Source of the DNA: Desulfuribacillus alkaliarsenatis
Lineage (GTDB): Bacteria > Bacillota > Bacilli > Desulfuribacillales > Desulfuribacillaceae
Direction: 5' to 3'
DNA length: 64,000 bases
NCBI RefSeq assembly: GCF_001730225.1
Contig: NZ_MIJE01000002.1
Coordinates: 56,915-120,914 of the forward strand
The notes beneath the pieces are model-generated. The model searched no databases, was not told where the DNA came from, and saw only the letters and a program-made list of their open reading frames with translations. How positions within the stretch are numbered: position 1 is the first letter of the stretch; every line of letters starts with the position of its first letter. Positions 21,350 to 30,824 of this stretch are shown in pieces. A program made the position numbers and the translations under genes.

Positions 21350-21387
21350 AAATAAGAGTCAGCTCTTCAATCTGACTCTTATTTTTA
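21350..21387 (+). terminator. Terminator after the cyclophilin gene
   Basis: AATAAGAGTCAG and CTGACTCTTATT form a 12-bp stem followed by TTTT; the arms also allow termination of the convergent chemoreceptor transcript. Confidence 0.85.
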
Positions 21388-21420
21388 TGCCATAACTTAT
21401 CAATACAGACATATTGATGG

Positions 21421-22905
21421 TTAGTTGTCACTTATCTTAACATCAATACCTATAACTCCAATTATTTTTTTATTATCGGCCAGAATAGGCATTGATATCG
21501 TAATGCACGGACGATATGAAATGGCGGATACATATATCGGCGAAACATACACCTCACCCTTTCTCGCCTCTTTAAACCAGTCACGATCGCTTGCGTTGGC
21601 AATCCCTGCTGGTGGTAGCGATATAACAAATTCTCCATTTAACTTATTCGTCCACGCCGCCTCTAAATCTTTTTCTCGCTTAATTAAACCTTCGAGCTGT
21701 TGCATATGTTCATCGGCATTCATTGTAAGAATCATTGAACTTTTTGCAGTATCTTGAATTACTTTACACAGTTTTTGTATCTTATAATCTACCTCTTGCT
21801 TTTTAGCGTCCGTCATGTCTAGTAAAGTGATTTTGCTTGTTGTATTTACTAATTGGTTTGCAACTTCACTTAAAATATCACCCATATCCTGTGTTTCAAC
21901 AAGATGCTTTTCTTGCTCTATTAAAGCATCGGTAACTCCTTCAACCTGATTGCTAGTTTCTACGCACATGCTCACCATATCTTCTAAGAATTGACTAATT
22001 TTTTGGTTTGCTTCATATTGTAGCTGTCTTGCCTCACTTGCTTCAGACAGCTTCTTTTCCATAGACGCACTAGCCTTCAGAATGGTAGCCAAATTTTCTT
22101 CAGCTGTAGCTGTTGCCATGGTTCCAATCTCTACAGCTTTTGCACCATGCTCTGATGCCTTTGCCGCCTCACTAACTCCAGTATTTATCTGAACCAACAA
22201 ACTATTCGCCGAATTGGCTGCTGCCGCGCTATCACTTGAAAGCTTCTGGATTTCTTGCGCTACAACCGCAAAGCCCCTACCATGCTCACCAGCTCTCGCC
22301 GCCTCAATCGAAGCGTTCAAAGCTAAAAGGTTAGTCTGTACAGACACCCCTTGAATTGCCGCCAGGAAGCTATCAATTTCCTTTGTCATCTGTGTTAGAT
22401 GGCGTATTCGTTCCTGTATTTCCTGTGACGATTCTTCTATGTCTTCCATAGCACTTGTAGCCTCCGCAACCGCAGTGCTACCATGTTTAGCATATGTGCT
22501 TGTATCTATACTATCCTGATATATATCTGTTGCTATTGATGTAATCCTTTCTGACGCAGCACTTACTTCGGAGGACTGTTCATTGGCTTGTTCTATGGCT
22601 GCAACTATATCCTGGGTCATCTTTTTTGTATGTTCTGCCTTGCTGTTAATGTCTTTAGATAAATCACTGGAATTAACAATAGCGTTATTCACCTGCTGAA
22701 CAGCTGCAACTACCTTACTAGAGGATACCTGCGTTTCCTTTGTGAACTGTCTTACTGTTTCAGAAAGTTCAGCAATATATGACGCTAATTCACGGATTTC
22801 CCTTGGATATTCTTCTGGCTTTAATATCTCAGACATATTACCAGATGCGTAATCAGCCACTTTTTCCGTTAACTTTTTTATACCTTCCTTATTAGACCAC
22901 CACAT
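21421..22905 (-). CDS. Soluble methyl-accepting protein with C-terminal Cache-like domain
   Basis: This 494-residue chemoreceptor has no membrane segment. The signalling hairpin has its tip at [19 protein letters not shown] around residue 190, in the N-terminal half. The last 90 residues resemble a Cache/PDC sensor: [21 protein letters not shown] followed by CITISMPI and GVIGIDV. In usual receptors the Cache domain is extracellular and N-terminal, so here the order is reversed and the sensor should be cytoplasmic. Ligand and partner are unknown. It ends convergently with the cyclophilin gene. Confidence 0.85.
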   Translation of the reverse strand: MWWSNKEGIKKLTEKVADYASGNMSEILKPEEYPREIRELASYIAELSETVRQFTKETQVSSSKVVAAVQQVNNAIVNSSDLSKDINSKAEHTKKMTQDIVAAIEQANEQSSEVSAASERITSIATDIYQDSIDTSTYAKHGSTAVAEATSAMEDIEESSQEIQERIRHLTQMTKEIDSFLAAIQGVSVQTNLLALNASIEAARAGEHGRGFAVVAQEIQKLSSDSAAAANSANSLLVQINTGVSEAAKASEHGAKAVEIGTMATATAEENLATILKASASMEKKLSEASEARQLQYEANQKISQFLEDMVSMCVETSNQVEGVTDALIEQEKHLVETQDMGDILSEVANQLVNTTSKITLLDMTDAKKQEVDYKIQKLCKVIQDTAKSSMILTMNADEHMQQLEGLIKREKDLEAAWTNKLNGEFVISLPPAGIANASDRDWFKEARKGEVYVSPIYVSAISYRPCITISMPILADNKKIIGVIGIDVKISDN

Positions 22906-23060
22906 TGCATCTCCCCCTCAAGCTCTATAGTAAATGCCATAAAGTTAACATATCAAACAATTGCAATTACACTTCACCGTCAATTATATTACATCCTGCG
23001 TTAGCTTTTATAACATTATACTACGCTCTTTTTTTTTTGTAAATGCATTTTTAAAAACAA

Positions 23061-23090
23061 ACAAAAAACCCATTGCGTTTTCGCAACAGG
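23061..23090 (-). terminator. Terminator of the btuFCD unit
   Basis: CCTGTTGCG and CGCAATGGG pair around AAAA, followed by TTTTTT on the minus strand, 16 bases past the btuD stop. Confidence 0.82.
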
Positions 23091-23105
23091 TTCATAGATA
23101 GCACA

Positions 23106-24368
23106 TTATACTTTTATCAAATCTAGCATCTGTGAGAGCTGCTTCAGATTTCGAGCGTCCCGTAACCCTAACTGGAAGAGTTTCTGAACTATAGCAGTAG
23201 CTTTCCCTTCGGTATAGTCACGTTCTCGTATTTTCTCTCCACTTATAATGACTACCGGCTTACCTTGTCGTAAGTATTCTTCAAGAAGTGAAAGATTCGC
23301 TAGGTTTCCTAAGCCGATTGGAGTGTCTGAAATAACCAAAACATCCGCTAGCTCGAGCATTTTTCTTTGTTCAGTAATCGCATTTTCTGAAATCGGTGCA
23401 AATGGTTCTTCTTCAATAACTGGAATTCCTAGGCTATTAGCAACCTGCCAGTCAGTATCTCCAATATTTAGGATTCCTGAAGACACTTGATATCCCGAAC
23501 TCACTAATAACTCCATAAGTGCAGCGCCTTTTCCACCACCAGCTATGATATGCAGCTTCTTGCCATTGCCTGTTCTATTTATCTTAGCGGTGTTAATCAT
23601 GATAACCTGCGGAATTCCCGTTACCGGGTGATTCATAATCACAGGATTACAATCGTAAACCTCTCCAATATTTTTCTTCGTCAACACTTCTTGTGGCGTA
23701 CCAAAAGCATAAATTTTGCCCTGATAGAGTAATGCTAGGCGGTCACAGTGGGAGGCCGCCAGATTTAAATCATGTAGGACGCATACACTGGTCAGGTTTT
23801 CATCTTCATTTCGCTGTCGAATAAGATTTAGCACTTCTACCTGATGGTGAATGTCAAGGTTCGATATTGGTTCATCGAGCAATATAATCTTCGGCTCTTG
23901 TGTTAGCGCCCGTGCTAAAATCACCCTTTGTCGTTCGCCACCACTTAACGCTTGGACATTCCGATCCCGTAAATGCCACGTATTCGTTGCTTTCATTGCA
24001 CGCTCAGCTATCTGGTAGTCGTGTTCTCCTTCATTTTCGAAAAAAGAAAGATGCGGGTGTCTCCCCATCAACACTACTTCCATTACCGTAAATGCAAATG
24101 GCATTACACTTTCCTGTGGTACAACGGCTAGCTTTCGTGCCAATTCCTTTGTATTCCATTGCTCTAAATCCTTCGAATCTATATATATGTGCCCCTGTTC
24201 AAGCTTCAATTGGGCAAGAATAGATTTTAACAATGTAGATTTCCCTGAGCCGTTCGGTCCAATGATACCAAGAATCTCGCCTGGCTTAATATCTAATGTT
24301 AGGCCATCCAATATAGGCTCTGCATCATAGGTACAGGTTATATTGTTGATTTGTATCTCTACACTCAT
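23106..24368 (-). CDS. btuD: Cobalamin ABC transporter ATPase with extra C-terminal domain
   Basis: This is the ATPase of the B12 importer, 420 residues from the MSVEIQ start (GAGGTGGG site upstream). Residues 1-255 are a FecE/BtuD-type ABC domain with Walker A GPNGSGKSTLLK, signature ALSGGERQRVILARA and Walker B IILLDEPISNLD. Residues from about 262 form a second Rossmann-like domain with a GGGKGAALMELL motif, which I cannot assign. It is the third gene behind a cobalamin riboswitch, after btuF and btuC. The fusion suggests extra corrinoid handling or energy control, by inference only. Confidence 0.88.
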   Translation of the reverse strand: MSVEIQINNITCTYDAEPILDGLTLDIKPGEILGIIGPNGSGKSTLLKSILAQLKLEQGHIYIDSKDLEQWNTKELARKLAVVPQESVMPFAFTVMEVVLMGRHPHLSFFENEGEHDYQIAERAMKATNTWHLRDRNVQALSGGERQRVILARALTQEPKIILLDEPISNLDIHHQVEVLNLIRQRNEDENLTSVCVLHDLNLAASHCDRLALLYQGKIYAFGTPQEVLTKKNIGEVYDCNPVIMNHPVTGIPQVIMINTAKINRTGNGKKLHIIAGGGKGAALMELLVSSGYQVSSGILNIGDTDWQVANSLGIPVIEEEPFAPISENAITEQRKMLELADVLVISDTPIGLGNLANLSLLEEYLRQGKPVVIISGEKIRERDYTEGKATAIVQKLFQLGLRDARNLKQLSQMLDLIKV

Positions 24369-24459
24369 TAAACCCACCTCATGTCTATACTCGTATCATT
24401 ACACACTCAATCCTTGCTTCCAAAATTATTGTAGCCACTTCTATAAGTGGCGAGAGTGT

Positions 24460-25491
24460 TCAAATCCTATATTTCTTTCGCTTGCGCAATAAGTATCCAA
24501 AGAACGGCGCTCCAACAAAAGCAGTCACAACGCCAACCGGTATTTCTGAAGGAGAAAGCATTGTTCTAGCGATTGTGTCTGCCCATAGCAAGAAAATGCC
24601 TCCGACGAATATGCTCATCGGCAACAGTGCTCGATGATCTGGCCCTATTAGCAACCGAACGACGTGCGGTACAACCAGTCCAACAAACCCGATTGTACCA
24701 GCAATAGATACTGCTAAAGCTGTTACTAAAGTTGCTAGAACCAATACGAGTAGCTTTATTTTTTCCGTAGCAACCCCTAGGGTTTGTGCTACAGAGTCAC
24801 CCATCGACATAATATTTAGTGGTCGAGCTAGCATACATAACCCTATAATGATAAAGACGAGGAGTAAAGCAGTCCAGGATAGTCGCTCCCATCCACTCCT
24901 ACCTAAACTGCCCATCATCCAAAATACAACTTGATGTAAGTTTGAATACATTCTAATTAATAGTAAAGACAACACTGCCGACATAAAAGAACCAACAACT
25001 ACACCTGCTAGTATCAATGTTGTTACATCAACCCGATTGCCTATTTTCGCTAAGCTATATACCAAGAACATCGCTAGCGCTGCACCGATAAAAGCCGCCA
25101 TCGGAATCCCAACGACTGCACTGCCCACAATTCCCGTGATTGTAATTGAAATTGCTGCGCCTGCAGCTGCTCCAGAAGAAATCCCCAATATATACGGATC
25201 TGCTAATGGATTTCTAAGCAGACCTTGAAAACTCGCCCCCGCTACCGCTAAGCTACCCCCAACTAAAATGGCCGTTAGGTTCCGAGGTATACGTACTTGC
25301 CAAATAATTGTCTCTGCCATAGACGCCCAATAAGGATCAATGAAATTACGGACAAAAGGAACTTTACTCAACATAATCAACAGCGCAGTCCAGGCATCTA
25401 TTCCCGCGCTACCAATTGAGGAGGTTACTAGAAATGATATTAAAAGTATTGCCGACAGCAATACATACCATAGCCACCTGTTATTCTTCAC
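24460..25491 (-). CDS. btuC: Cobalamin ABC transporter permease
   Basis: This FecCD/BtuC-family permease has about ten membrane segments and 343 residues from a GTG start (VKNNRW) directly behind AGGAGG. A longer reading of nine more residues starts at an ATG with a weaker site. Family blocks GASFQGLLRNPLADPYILGIS and GTIGFVGLVVPHVVRLLIG-type loops are present, the latter coupling to the ATPase. It lies between btuF and btuD. Confidence 0.92.
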   Translation of the reverse strand: MKNNRWLWYVLLSAILLISFLVTSSIGSAGIDAWTALLIMLSKVPFVRNFIDPYWASMAETIIWQVRIPRNLTAILVGGSLAVAGASFQGLLRNPLADPYILGISSGAAAGAAISITITGIVGSAVVGIPMAAFIGAALAMFLVYSLAKIGNRVDVTTLILAGVVVGSFMSAVLSLLLIRMYSNLHQVVFWMMGSLGRSGWERLSWTALLLVFIIIGLCMLARPLNIMSMGDSVAQTLGVATEKIKLLVLVLATLVTALAVSIAGTIGFVGLVVPHVVRLLIGPDHRALLPMSIFVGGIFLLWADTIARTMLSPSEIPVGVVTAFVGAPFFGYLLRKRKKYRI

Positions 25492-25534
25492 GTGCAGCCT
25501 CCTCTGTTCAAATTTCACTTAATAGCTCGATGGT

Positions 25535-26461
25535 TTAGTTAAATAACTGTGGATATAAGAACTCTGCTATTTCTTCAATACCTTGCGCAGCACGCTGGGT
25601 AGGGCGCACTAAAATATTCGGATCGATGTTATCGGTAACGCGATCTTCTACTACTGCCGTTACTTGACTATAACCACTACGCTTTGCTACATCGGCAGCA
25701 GTACTAGCTGGATGTGTTATAATAATTGCGTCAGGATTATCAGCAAGTACGGATTCCATACTGTATTCTACCCACGGACTTTCTACCGTAACAGCATTCA
25801 CTCCACCTGCAATTATTAGTAACTCATGCTGCAAAGATCCTACGCTAGCAGAATATAGCGGCTCGTAACCAATCTCTAAAAATACACGCAAACGGTCTTC
25901 ATCATTTATTGTCGCTATCTTTTCTTCTACAGTAGCAATTTGATTTTGCATATTCTCAATAATCTCTTCTGCCATAGCTTCTGTTCCAGTTACAATACCT
26001 ACTTCTCGATATATCTCATAAATACCTTCTATAGATTGAGCTTCTACCGCTAGCACGTTAATACCTAAAGCCTCTATCTCATCTAAAGTCTGAAAATTAG
26101 CTGATGGCATTCCTACTACTAAGTCTGGCTCTAATGCCAGTAAGCTTTCCATATTAATAATCCAGTCACCTACGATTGCCTTCGATGCTGCTACGACTGG
26201 ATAATCACAGTTTAATGTAACTCCAACGATTCTATCCTCTAAACCTAAATCGAATAACACCTCTGTCATTCCAGGTACTATTGATACAATACGTTGTGGC
26301 AAATCACGATCTTCTGCTACTTGGTCTTGCCCATTTTCCTGTATATCTATTGGCTTAGGTTGTTCTGTATGTTCAGACTGTGTTGATTGACCGCAGCCAA
26401 TTACGGCTACTGCAAATAACAAGCTAATAATAATCAATGATGCCAATTTATGTTTTTTCAT
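25535..26461 (-). CDS. btuF: Cobalamin-binding lipoprotein
   Basis: This is the substrate-binding protein of the B12 importer, 308 residues. The lipoprotein signal ends at AVIGCGQ, with Cys23 as the lipid site, and a polar linker and a PeriplasmicBinding_2 (BtuF/FepB-like) fold follow, with PQRIVSIVPGMTEVLFDLGLE at the domain start. It is the first gene after a cobalamin riboswitch and terminator, so it should be shut off when B12 is plentiful. Confidence 0.92.
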   Translation of the reverse strand: MKKHKLASLIIISLLFAVAVIGCGQSTQSEHTEQPKPIDIQENGQDQVAEDRDLPQRIVSIVPGMTEVLFDLGLEDRIVGVTLNCDYPVVAASKAIVGDWIINMESLLALEPDLVVGMPSANFQTLDEIEALGINVLAVEAQSIEGIYEIYREVGIVTGTEAMAEEIIENMQNQIATVEEKIATINDEDRLRVFLEIGYEPLYSASVGSLQHELLIIAGGVNAVTVESPWVEYSMESVLADNPDAIIITHPASTAADVAKRSGYSQVTAVVEDRVTDNIDPNILVRPTQRAAQGIEEIAEFLYPQLFN

Positions 26462-26486
26462 TATCCTTTAACCCCTTTTTATTTTT

Positions 26487-26520
26487 AACAAAATTAAAAA
26501 TTCTACCCTAAGGTAGAATT
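26487..26520 (-). terminator. Terminator of the btuF cobalamin riboswitch
   Basis: AATTCTACC pairs with GGTAGAATT, followed by TTTTAATTTTG on the minus strand. It lies between the aptamer and the btuF start, the expected place for the riboswitch-controlled stop. Confidence 0.82.
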
Positions 26521-26569
26521 CACTAAACAAGAGATTTTAGCAAATCTCCCAACCTCGGGGAGTTTGTTA

Positions 26570-26720
26570 CTAACTACAGGCAGGTTCCTGGCTTCCAGTG
26601 CTTACTGACCTTTACTAAATACAAATTGGTAAGTTGATACTGGTTACAGTGGCGAGACCGCTTAGGCTTAACCTAATTCCCTTTTAACCCTTCTGGGCAC
26701 CTATCGTTTATATAAGTTTG
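26570..26720 (-). ncRNA. Cobalamin riboswitch (btuFCD)
   Basis: On the minus strand: GGTGCCC, AAAAGGGAA, AAGCGGTCTCGCCACTG, and the B12-box-type GAAGCCAGGAACCTGCCTG follow in the canonical order. It precedes btuF by about 110 bases. The same three blocks recur before cobT and cbiM. Confidence 0.93.
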
Positions 26721-26778
26721 TACTCTAATTTTACTATGTTGATATTGATACAGCAAATTAAAATTTTATAAACAGACT

Positions 26779-27402
26779 CTAAATATCTATCACGACACCA
26801 ACCTCTTGTATTTCAAACGAATCACGCTTACTAGAAATCATTGTGATTGACCCAGGTTTGATAGTGGTATCCCACAGATCGTATCTATTATCAAAATGAT
26901 TTAAGAGAGCTTTAATTGTCCCCCCGTGGGTAACTACAATTATTGTCCCATCGATCTTGTTGTCGGTAGCAAGATTCTTCAGTAACTCCAATGACCTTTG
27001 TGTCATATCGGCAATCGATTCACCACCAGGTATTTTAACCATTTGCGTATCATTATACCAGCAATCAAATTGCTCACGGTAGTTTTCATAGACTTCTGTA
27101 AATGTCAGACCCTCCCATAGACCAAAGGATAGCTCACGAATTCTATCATCTTGAAAAATATTGTTGTTTGAAATTCCAAGCATCCTCCGAATAACATCTC
27201 CAGTCTCAATAGCACGAGCTAAATCACTTGTGTATATTGCTAAAACTTCTGTTTGCTGTCCCCGCTGCCAGTTGAGCATCCAACTGCCGACCATCCGTGC
27301 TTGCTCTCGACCTTTATCATTGAGCGCTATATCGCTATGACCTTGATATTTTCCTAATCTATTCCACTCAGTTTCCCCGTGTCTTACTAAGATTAATTGC
27401 AT
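26779..27402 (-). CDS. cobC: Alpha-ribazole phosphatase
   Basis: This 207-residue histidine-phosphatase-family protein begins ILVRHGETEWN, with the phosphate-accepting His9. The second catalytic histidine is in VVTHGGTIKALL. At the end of the corrinoid run, immediately after cobD with a 10-base overlap, it is most likely CobC, which dephosphorylates alpha-ribazole 5'-phosphate or adenosylcobalamin 5'-phosphate. A general phosphoglycerate-mutase-like role cannot be excluded from sequence alone. Confidence 0.85.
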   Translation of the reverse strand: MQLILVRHGETEWNRLGKYQGHSDIALNDKGREQARMVGSWMLNWQRGQQTEVLAIYTSDLARAIETGDVIRRMLGISNNNIFQDDRIRELSFGLWEGLTFTEVYENYREQFDCWYNDTQMVKIPGGESIADMTQRSLELLKNLATDNKIDGTIIVVTHGGTIKALLNHFDNRYDLWDTTIKPGSITMISSKRDSFEIQEVGVVIDI

Positions 27403-28496
27403 GCCATCAGCACTTCCTTTATTGCTTGCAATAAGCGTTCATTTTCAGCGCGGGTCCGTACTGCTATTCTAAAGTGATATGGTGTTAGATTTGTAAATGA
27501 ATCACAGGTGCGGATAAGAATTCCCTGTTTTTCTAGCTGTTCATAAAGATTTTTTGCTGTTATTTTCCTTGATTTAATGCTTAATAATAGAAAATTCACG
27601 TCACTTGGCAGCACATCCAGTAATCCTATAGAACTTAGCTCGTTATATAAAAACTCACGCTCTTCGGCCACAGTGACCTTCGTTTGTTGTATATAGTCTA
27701 AGTCTAATAAAGCCGCTTCTGCTGCTACGAGGGCGAATAAATTGGTGTTCCACGGTGGTAATAGCGCTTGTATTTTCTTTATTGTTTGTTTTGAGGATAC
27801 AGCGTAGCCGATTCTAAGTGCTGGAATCGCAAAAAACTTAGTCAAAGAACCCAAAACTATCAAATTATGATATTCATCTACATATGAGCGTAGCGATACA
27901 TGCTTATCATCTGCAATAAAATCAATAAACGCTTCATCTACTATTACTGTTACATTCTTTTCCTTAGCAACATTGATGATTTCTAGTAATTCATCTCGCT
28001 CGAATACTTTGCCCGTAGGATTGTTTGGGTTACCTAGAAATAATAAATCCTCGAATTGCAATTCTTGCAAAATTTCCTCTATTGGTAATGAAAAATGATT
28101 CGCTATGTCTAATGGTATGGCCTTTATGTTGGCATCTAAAATCCCTTGTCCATACTCAGCAAATGTTGGTGCAAGCACAATTACTCGTTTTTTGTAAAAT
28201 AGTCTCCCAAGTAAATATATCAATTCTGCTCCACCATTACCAAGTGATAGATTTTCGATGGGAATTGACAAGTGTTTTGCTAGTATCGTACGACACGACA
28301 TAGCATCAGGCTCTGGATAGTTATGAATAGCCTTTATTGACTGGTTGATAGCATCTATTGACTGAACAGATGGACCTAAAGGATTTATATTTGCGCTAAA
28401 ATCAATAATTTCTTCTAAGGGAGTTCCCCATTTCCGCGCCGCGGCCCAAACATTTCCGCCATGGAATGGCTTCGATTTCTGATTTATTGCTGGCAC
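27393..28496 (-). CDS. cobD: L-threonine-O-3-phosphate decarboxylase
   Basis: This PLP enzyme makes (R)-1-aminopropan-2-ol O-2-phosphate, the linker of the nucleotide loop. The 367-residue chain shows an aminotransferase class I/II fold: HGGNVWAAARKWG at the start, IVDEAFIDF with the PLP-binding aspartate, and the lysine in GSLTKFFAIPALRIGY. It starts one base from the end of the L-threonine kinase gene, which supplies its substrate. Confidence 0.93.
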   Translation of the reverse strand: MPAINQKSKPFHGGNVWAAARKWGTPLEEIIDFSANINPLGPSVQSIDAINQSIKAIHNYPEPDAMSCRTILAKHLSIPIENLSLGNGGAELIYLLGRLFYKKRVIVLAPTFAEYGQGILDANIKAIPLDIANHFSLPIEEILQELQFEDLLFLGNPNNPTGKVFERDELLEIINVAKEKNVTVIVDEAFIDFIADDKHVSLRSYVDEYHNLIVLGSLTKFFAIPALRIGYAVSSKQTIKKIQALLPPWNTNLFALVAAEAALLDLDYIQQTKVTVAEEREFLYNELSSIGLLDVLPSDVNFLLLSIKSRKITAKNLYEQLEKQGILIRTCDSFTNLTPYHFRIAVRTRAENERLLQAIKEVLMACN

Positions 28497-29440
28497 TAAC
28501 GAACACCCCCAGATATCATCTTAGTAGTATATACTCGCCAATTAGCGTTTTTCTTTCGAATATATTCCGCTATTTCCTGCTCACAATGAACTCCTTGCTC
28601 AAAAAATATGCCCATAACTGTGCCGCTGTGAGCTACGTTCACACCTAGCGCATTCCAGTACTTACCGATGTCAACTATTTGCTGTAGCTGTGGTTTTGGC
28701 AGAATCTCCTGATTGGCCCAGGCGCTTATTGTTGCACCTGCACCTAATTTTTCGGAATCTTTTTCTATCACGCCTTCTTTTATTAGCTTAAGTGCCTTTT
28801 TTACTTGAGTTTCTTTTTTATCATTTAGCTGTTTAAGCTTTCTTCTATTATTAAAGGCAATCGTATCAACAGTGCCCCCAGGGTCTATTATGACAATGCT
28901 AATATTGAGTGCTTCTCCAAGCTTCTCCGTCCAGCGTCCTGTTATGTGGTCAAAAATAGTAATACCAGGGTACATTATGCCATCGCTTGGCTCAATCGAG
29001 ATTGCCACATTTGCAAGTTCATCAGCCGTAGGATCCACGCCAAAAAATCGACGGGTTGCAGTGTAAGCCGCAACTATATCTGCCGTGCTACTAGCCATAC
29101 CTTTGCCTGTTGGTAAATCAGAGCTGTGTATGTATTGCAAAGTCTGATTATTTGCTTGTTGATTCGAATTTGATTGTTGGTTCAAATTTGCATATTCGTT
29201 TGAACTTGCGATTGAGATTGCCCTTTGGACTTTTGCCAACGAAGCACTCTCACCATCTTCTGTTCTTTCTTTAATTGCTTTAAATCCTTTATCTGATATA
29301 TCATCTGACTGAAATACAGAAACCTTTGACCACATATCAATTGGACATGTCACTAGAAAATCAATTCCATCAATTCGCCCCTGCACTAGCTCTCCACAAG
29401 TCCCTGGAGCCGCTGCCGTACCTATTTTAATTTTATCCAT
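28496..29440 (-). CDS. pduX: L-threonine kinase (PduX-type GHMP kinase)
   Basis: PduX phosphorylates L-threonine for CobD. The 314-residue protein opens with AAAPGTCGELVQG and has the GHMP kinase ATP loop SDLPTGKGMASSTADI around residues 110-125, typical of PduX. A Asn/Gln-rich stretch lies just before that loop (SNEYANLNQQSNSNQQ), an insertion without obvious function. It overlaps cobS by 8 bases. Confidence 0.9.
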   Translation of the reverse strand: MDKIKIGTAAAPGTCGELVQGRIDGIDFLVTCPIDMWSKVSVFQSDDISDKGFKAIKERTEDGESASLAKVQRAISIASSNEYANLNQQSNSNQQANNQTLQYIHSSDLPTGKGMASSTADIVAAYTATRRFFGVDPTADELANVAISIEPSDGIMYPGITIFDHITGRWTEKLGEALNISIVIIDPGGTVDTIAFNNRRKLKQLNDKKETQVKKALKLIKEGVIEKDSEKLGAGATISAWANQEILPKPQLQQIVDIGKYWNALGVNVAHSGTVMGIFFEQGVHCEQEIAEYIRKKNANWRVYTTKMISGGVR

Positions 29441-30236
29441 AGAAGCCTTTCAGTCCCATCACGGCAAAAATTATTAATAATGTTTCTGACACTTCACAGG
29501 TTGCTCCGTAGGTGTCACCTGTATGGCCGCCTAATTTCCCTGCTATCCAATGTACGAATAGCGCTGCTGCCGTCGCAGCAAGTAATATTATAAGCATACC
29601 AAATAACGACGCAACAGGAGAAGCTAATACACTTACTGCTACTACCGTAATCATCGCTACTATCACTATATTGGTTGTAACATAGGAGCCATAACTCTTA
29701 CCTAAACCAGAACCTGAGCGTGCGTATGGGTAATACTTAATAGCATATACAATCATCGCTCTCCCGAGCACTGGGGCCAACAACAATGCCCACATCTTAA
29801 TGTTCACTGGCAAAGATGCTAGAAAAGCAAATTTCAAAAGTACATTCGCGACGAACACTAAAACGCCCATAGCACCCACGCGACTGTCACGCATGATTTC
29901 TAATACTTTTGAGCGCTCCTTGCCACTGAACACCCCGTCAGCAGTATCCATTAGACCATCAGCGTGCAATCCACCATGAAGAATCAGCCATAATACGATT
30001 ATCAGGGCATCTCCGCCTAGACCTAGGCCTAAGGCATTCGCCAAATAGGCAGTAGCCGCTAAAATTAACCCGATTAATATCCCAACAATCGGATAGTACC
30101 GTAGTGATTCTGCCATTTCCCGTTCTGTGGCTATATGATTACTGCGGGCTGGAATAATCGTTAGAAAACTAACTGCTAACAAAAATAGCCGTATCTGATA
30201 CTGTATTGCTCCCACTTCTCTACCACCTCTAATCAA
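29433..30236 (-). CDS. cobS: Adenosylcobinamide-GDP ribazoletransferase
   Basis: This membrane enzyme joins alpha-ribazole to adenosylcobinamide-GDP to give adenosylcobalamin. The 267-residue chain has about six membrane segments. The family signature GLHADGLMDTADGVFSG, with an acidic cluster, and the KERSKVLEIMRDSRVGAMG segment are both present. It overlaps cobO by 4 bases (ATGA) at its start. A GTG nine codons in could also be the start. Confidence 0.94.
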   Translation of the reverse strand: MIRGGREVGAIQYQIRLFLLAVSFLTIIPARSNHIATEREMAESLRYYPIVGILIGLILAATAYLANALGLGLGGDALIIVLWLILHGGLHADGLMDTADGVFSGKERSKVLEIMRDSRVGAMGVLVFVANVLLKFAFLASLPVNIKMWALLLAPVLGRAMIVYAIKYYPYARSGSGLGKSYGSYVTTNIVIVAMITVVAVSVLASPVASLFGMLIILLAATAAALFVHWIAGKLGGHTGDTYGATCEVSETLLIIFAVMGLKGFYG

Positions 30237-30802
30237 TACTCAATACCTCTACGTGCTTCCACTCCAATTTGGTACGGATGTTTAATCATTTTCACTTCTG
30301 ACACTAAGTGCGCTACCTCAATAAGTTCTTGCGGTGCATTTCTACCCGTCATTACGACTTCTATGTCTTCCGGAATGCCTTTCAACCAAGTAACTACCTC
30401 TTCCGCAGTCACAAGATCATACTTAAATGCATTAAGAAGTTCGTCAAGGATTACAAGCCCATATTCTTTGCTGGCGACTGTATCTTTTGCAAGTTTCCAT
30501 GCCATTTGCACCTTCTGTCTGTCTATATCCGTAATATTCTTAAGCCCAATCCAACACTGACCGCATTTCTGGCAATTCATAAACCCCGATTTAATAACAG
30601 CGGCATGTGGGCATGTTCTACCAAATTGATAAACTTCAATACCGAGCTTTTCAGCTGAGCTGAGCTCACCAGTATAGGTGCTTCCCTTCATAAACTGAAT
30701 AATACGCACTTTGACTTTATGACCCGCTGCGCGCATAGCAAGACCGAGTGATGCTGTCGTTTTACCTTTGCCGTCACCTGTATATATTTGAATCATCTTC
30801 AA
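30233..30802 (-). CDS. cobO: Cob(I)yrinic acid a,c-diamide adenosyltransferase
   Basis: CobO adds the 5'-deoxyadenosyl group to cobalt. The 189-residue chain begins with the P-loop IYTGDGKGKTTASLGLAMRAA and has the VILDELLNAFKY block, as in CobA/BtuR. Between them lies GRTCPHAAVIKSGFMNCQKC, with four cysteines and one histidine within 27 residues, which standard members do not need for catalysis. It sits between cbiB and cobS. Confidence 0.92.
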   Translation of the reverse strand: MKMIQIYTGDGKGKTTASLGLAMRAAGHKVKVRIIQFMKGSTYTGELSSAEKLGIEVYQFGRTCPHAAVIKSGFMNCQKCGQCWIGLKNITDIDRQKVQMAWKLAKDTVASKEYGLVILDELLNAFKYDLVTAEEVVTWLKGIPEDIEVVMTGRNAPQELIEVAHLVSEVKMIKHPYQIGVEARRGIEY

Positions 30803-30824
30803 CCATCCTCCGATATGTTTTACA

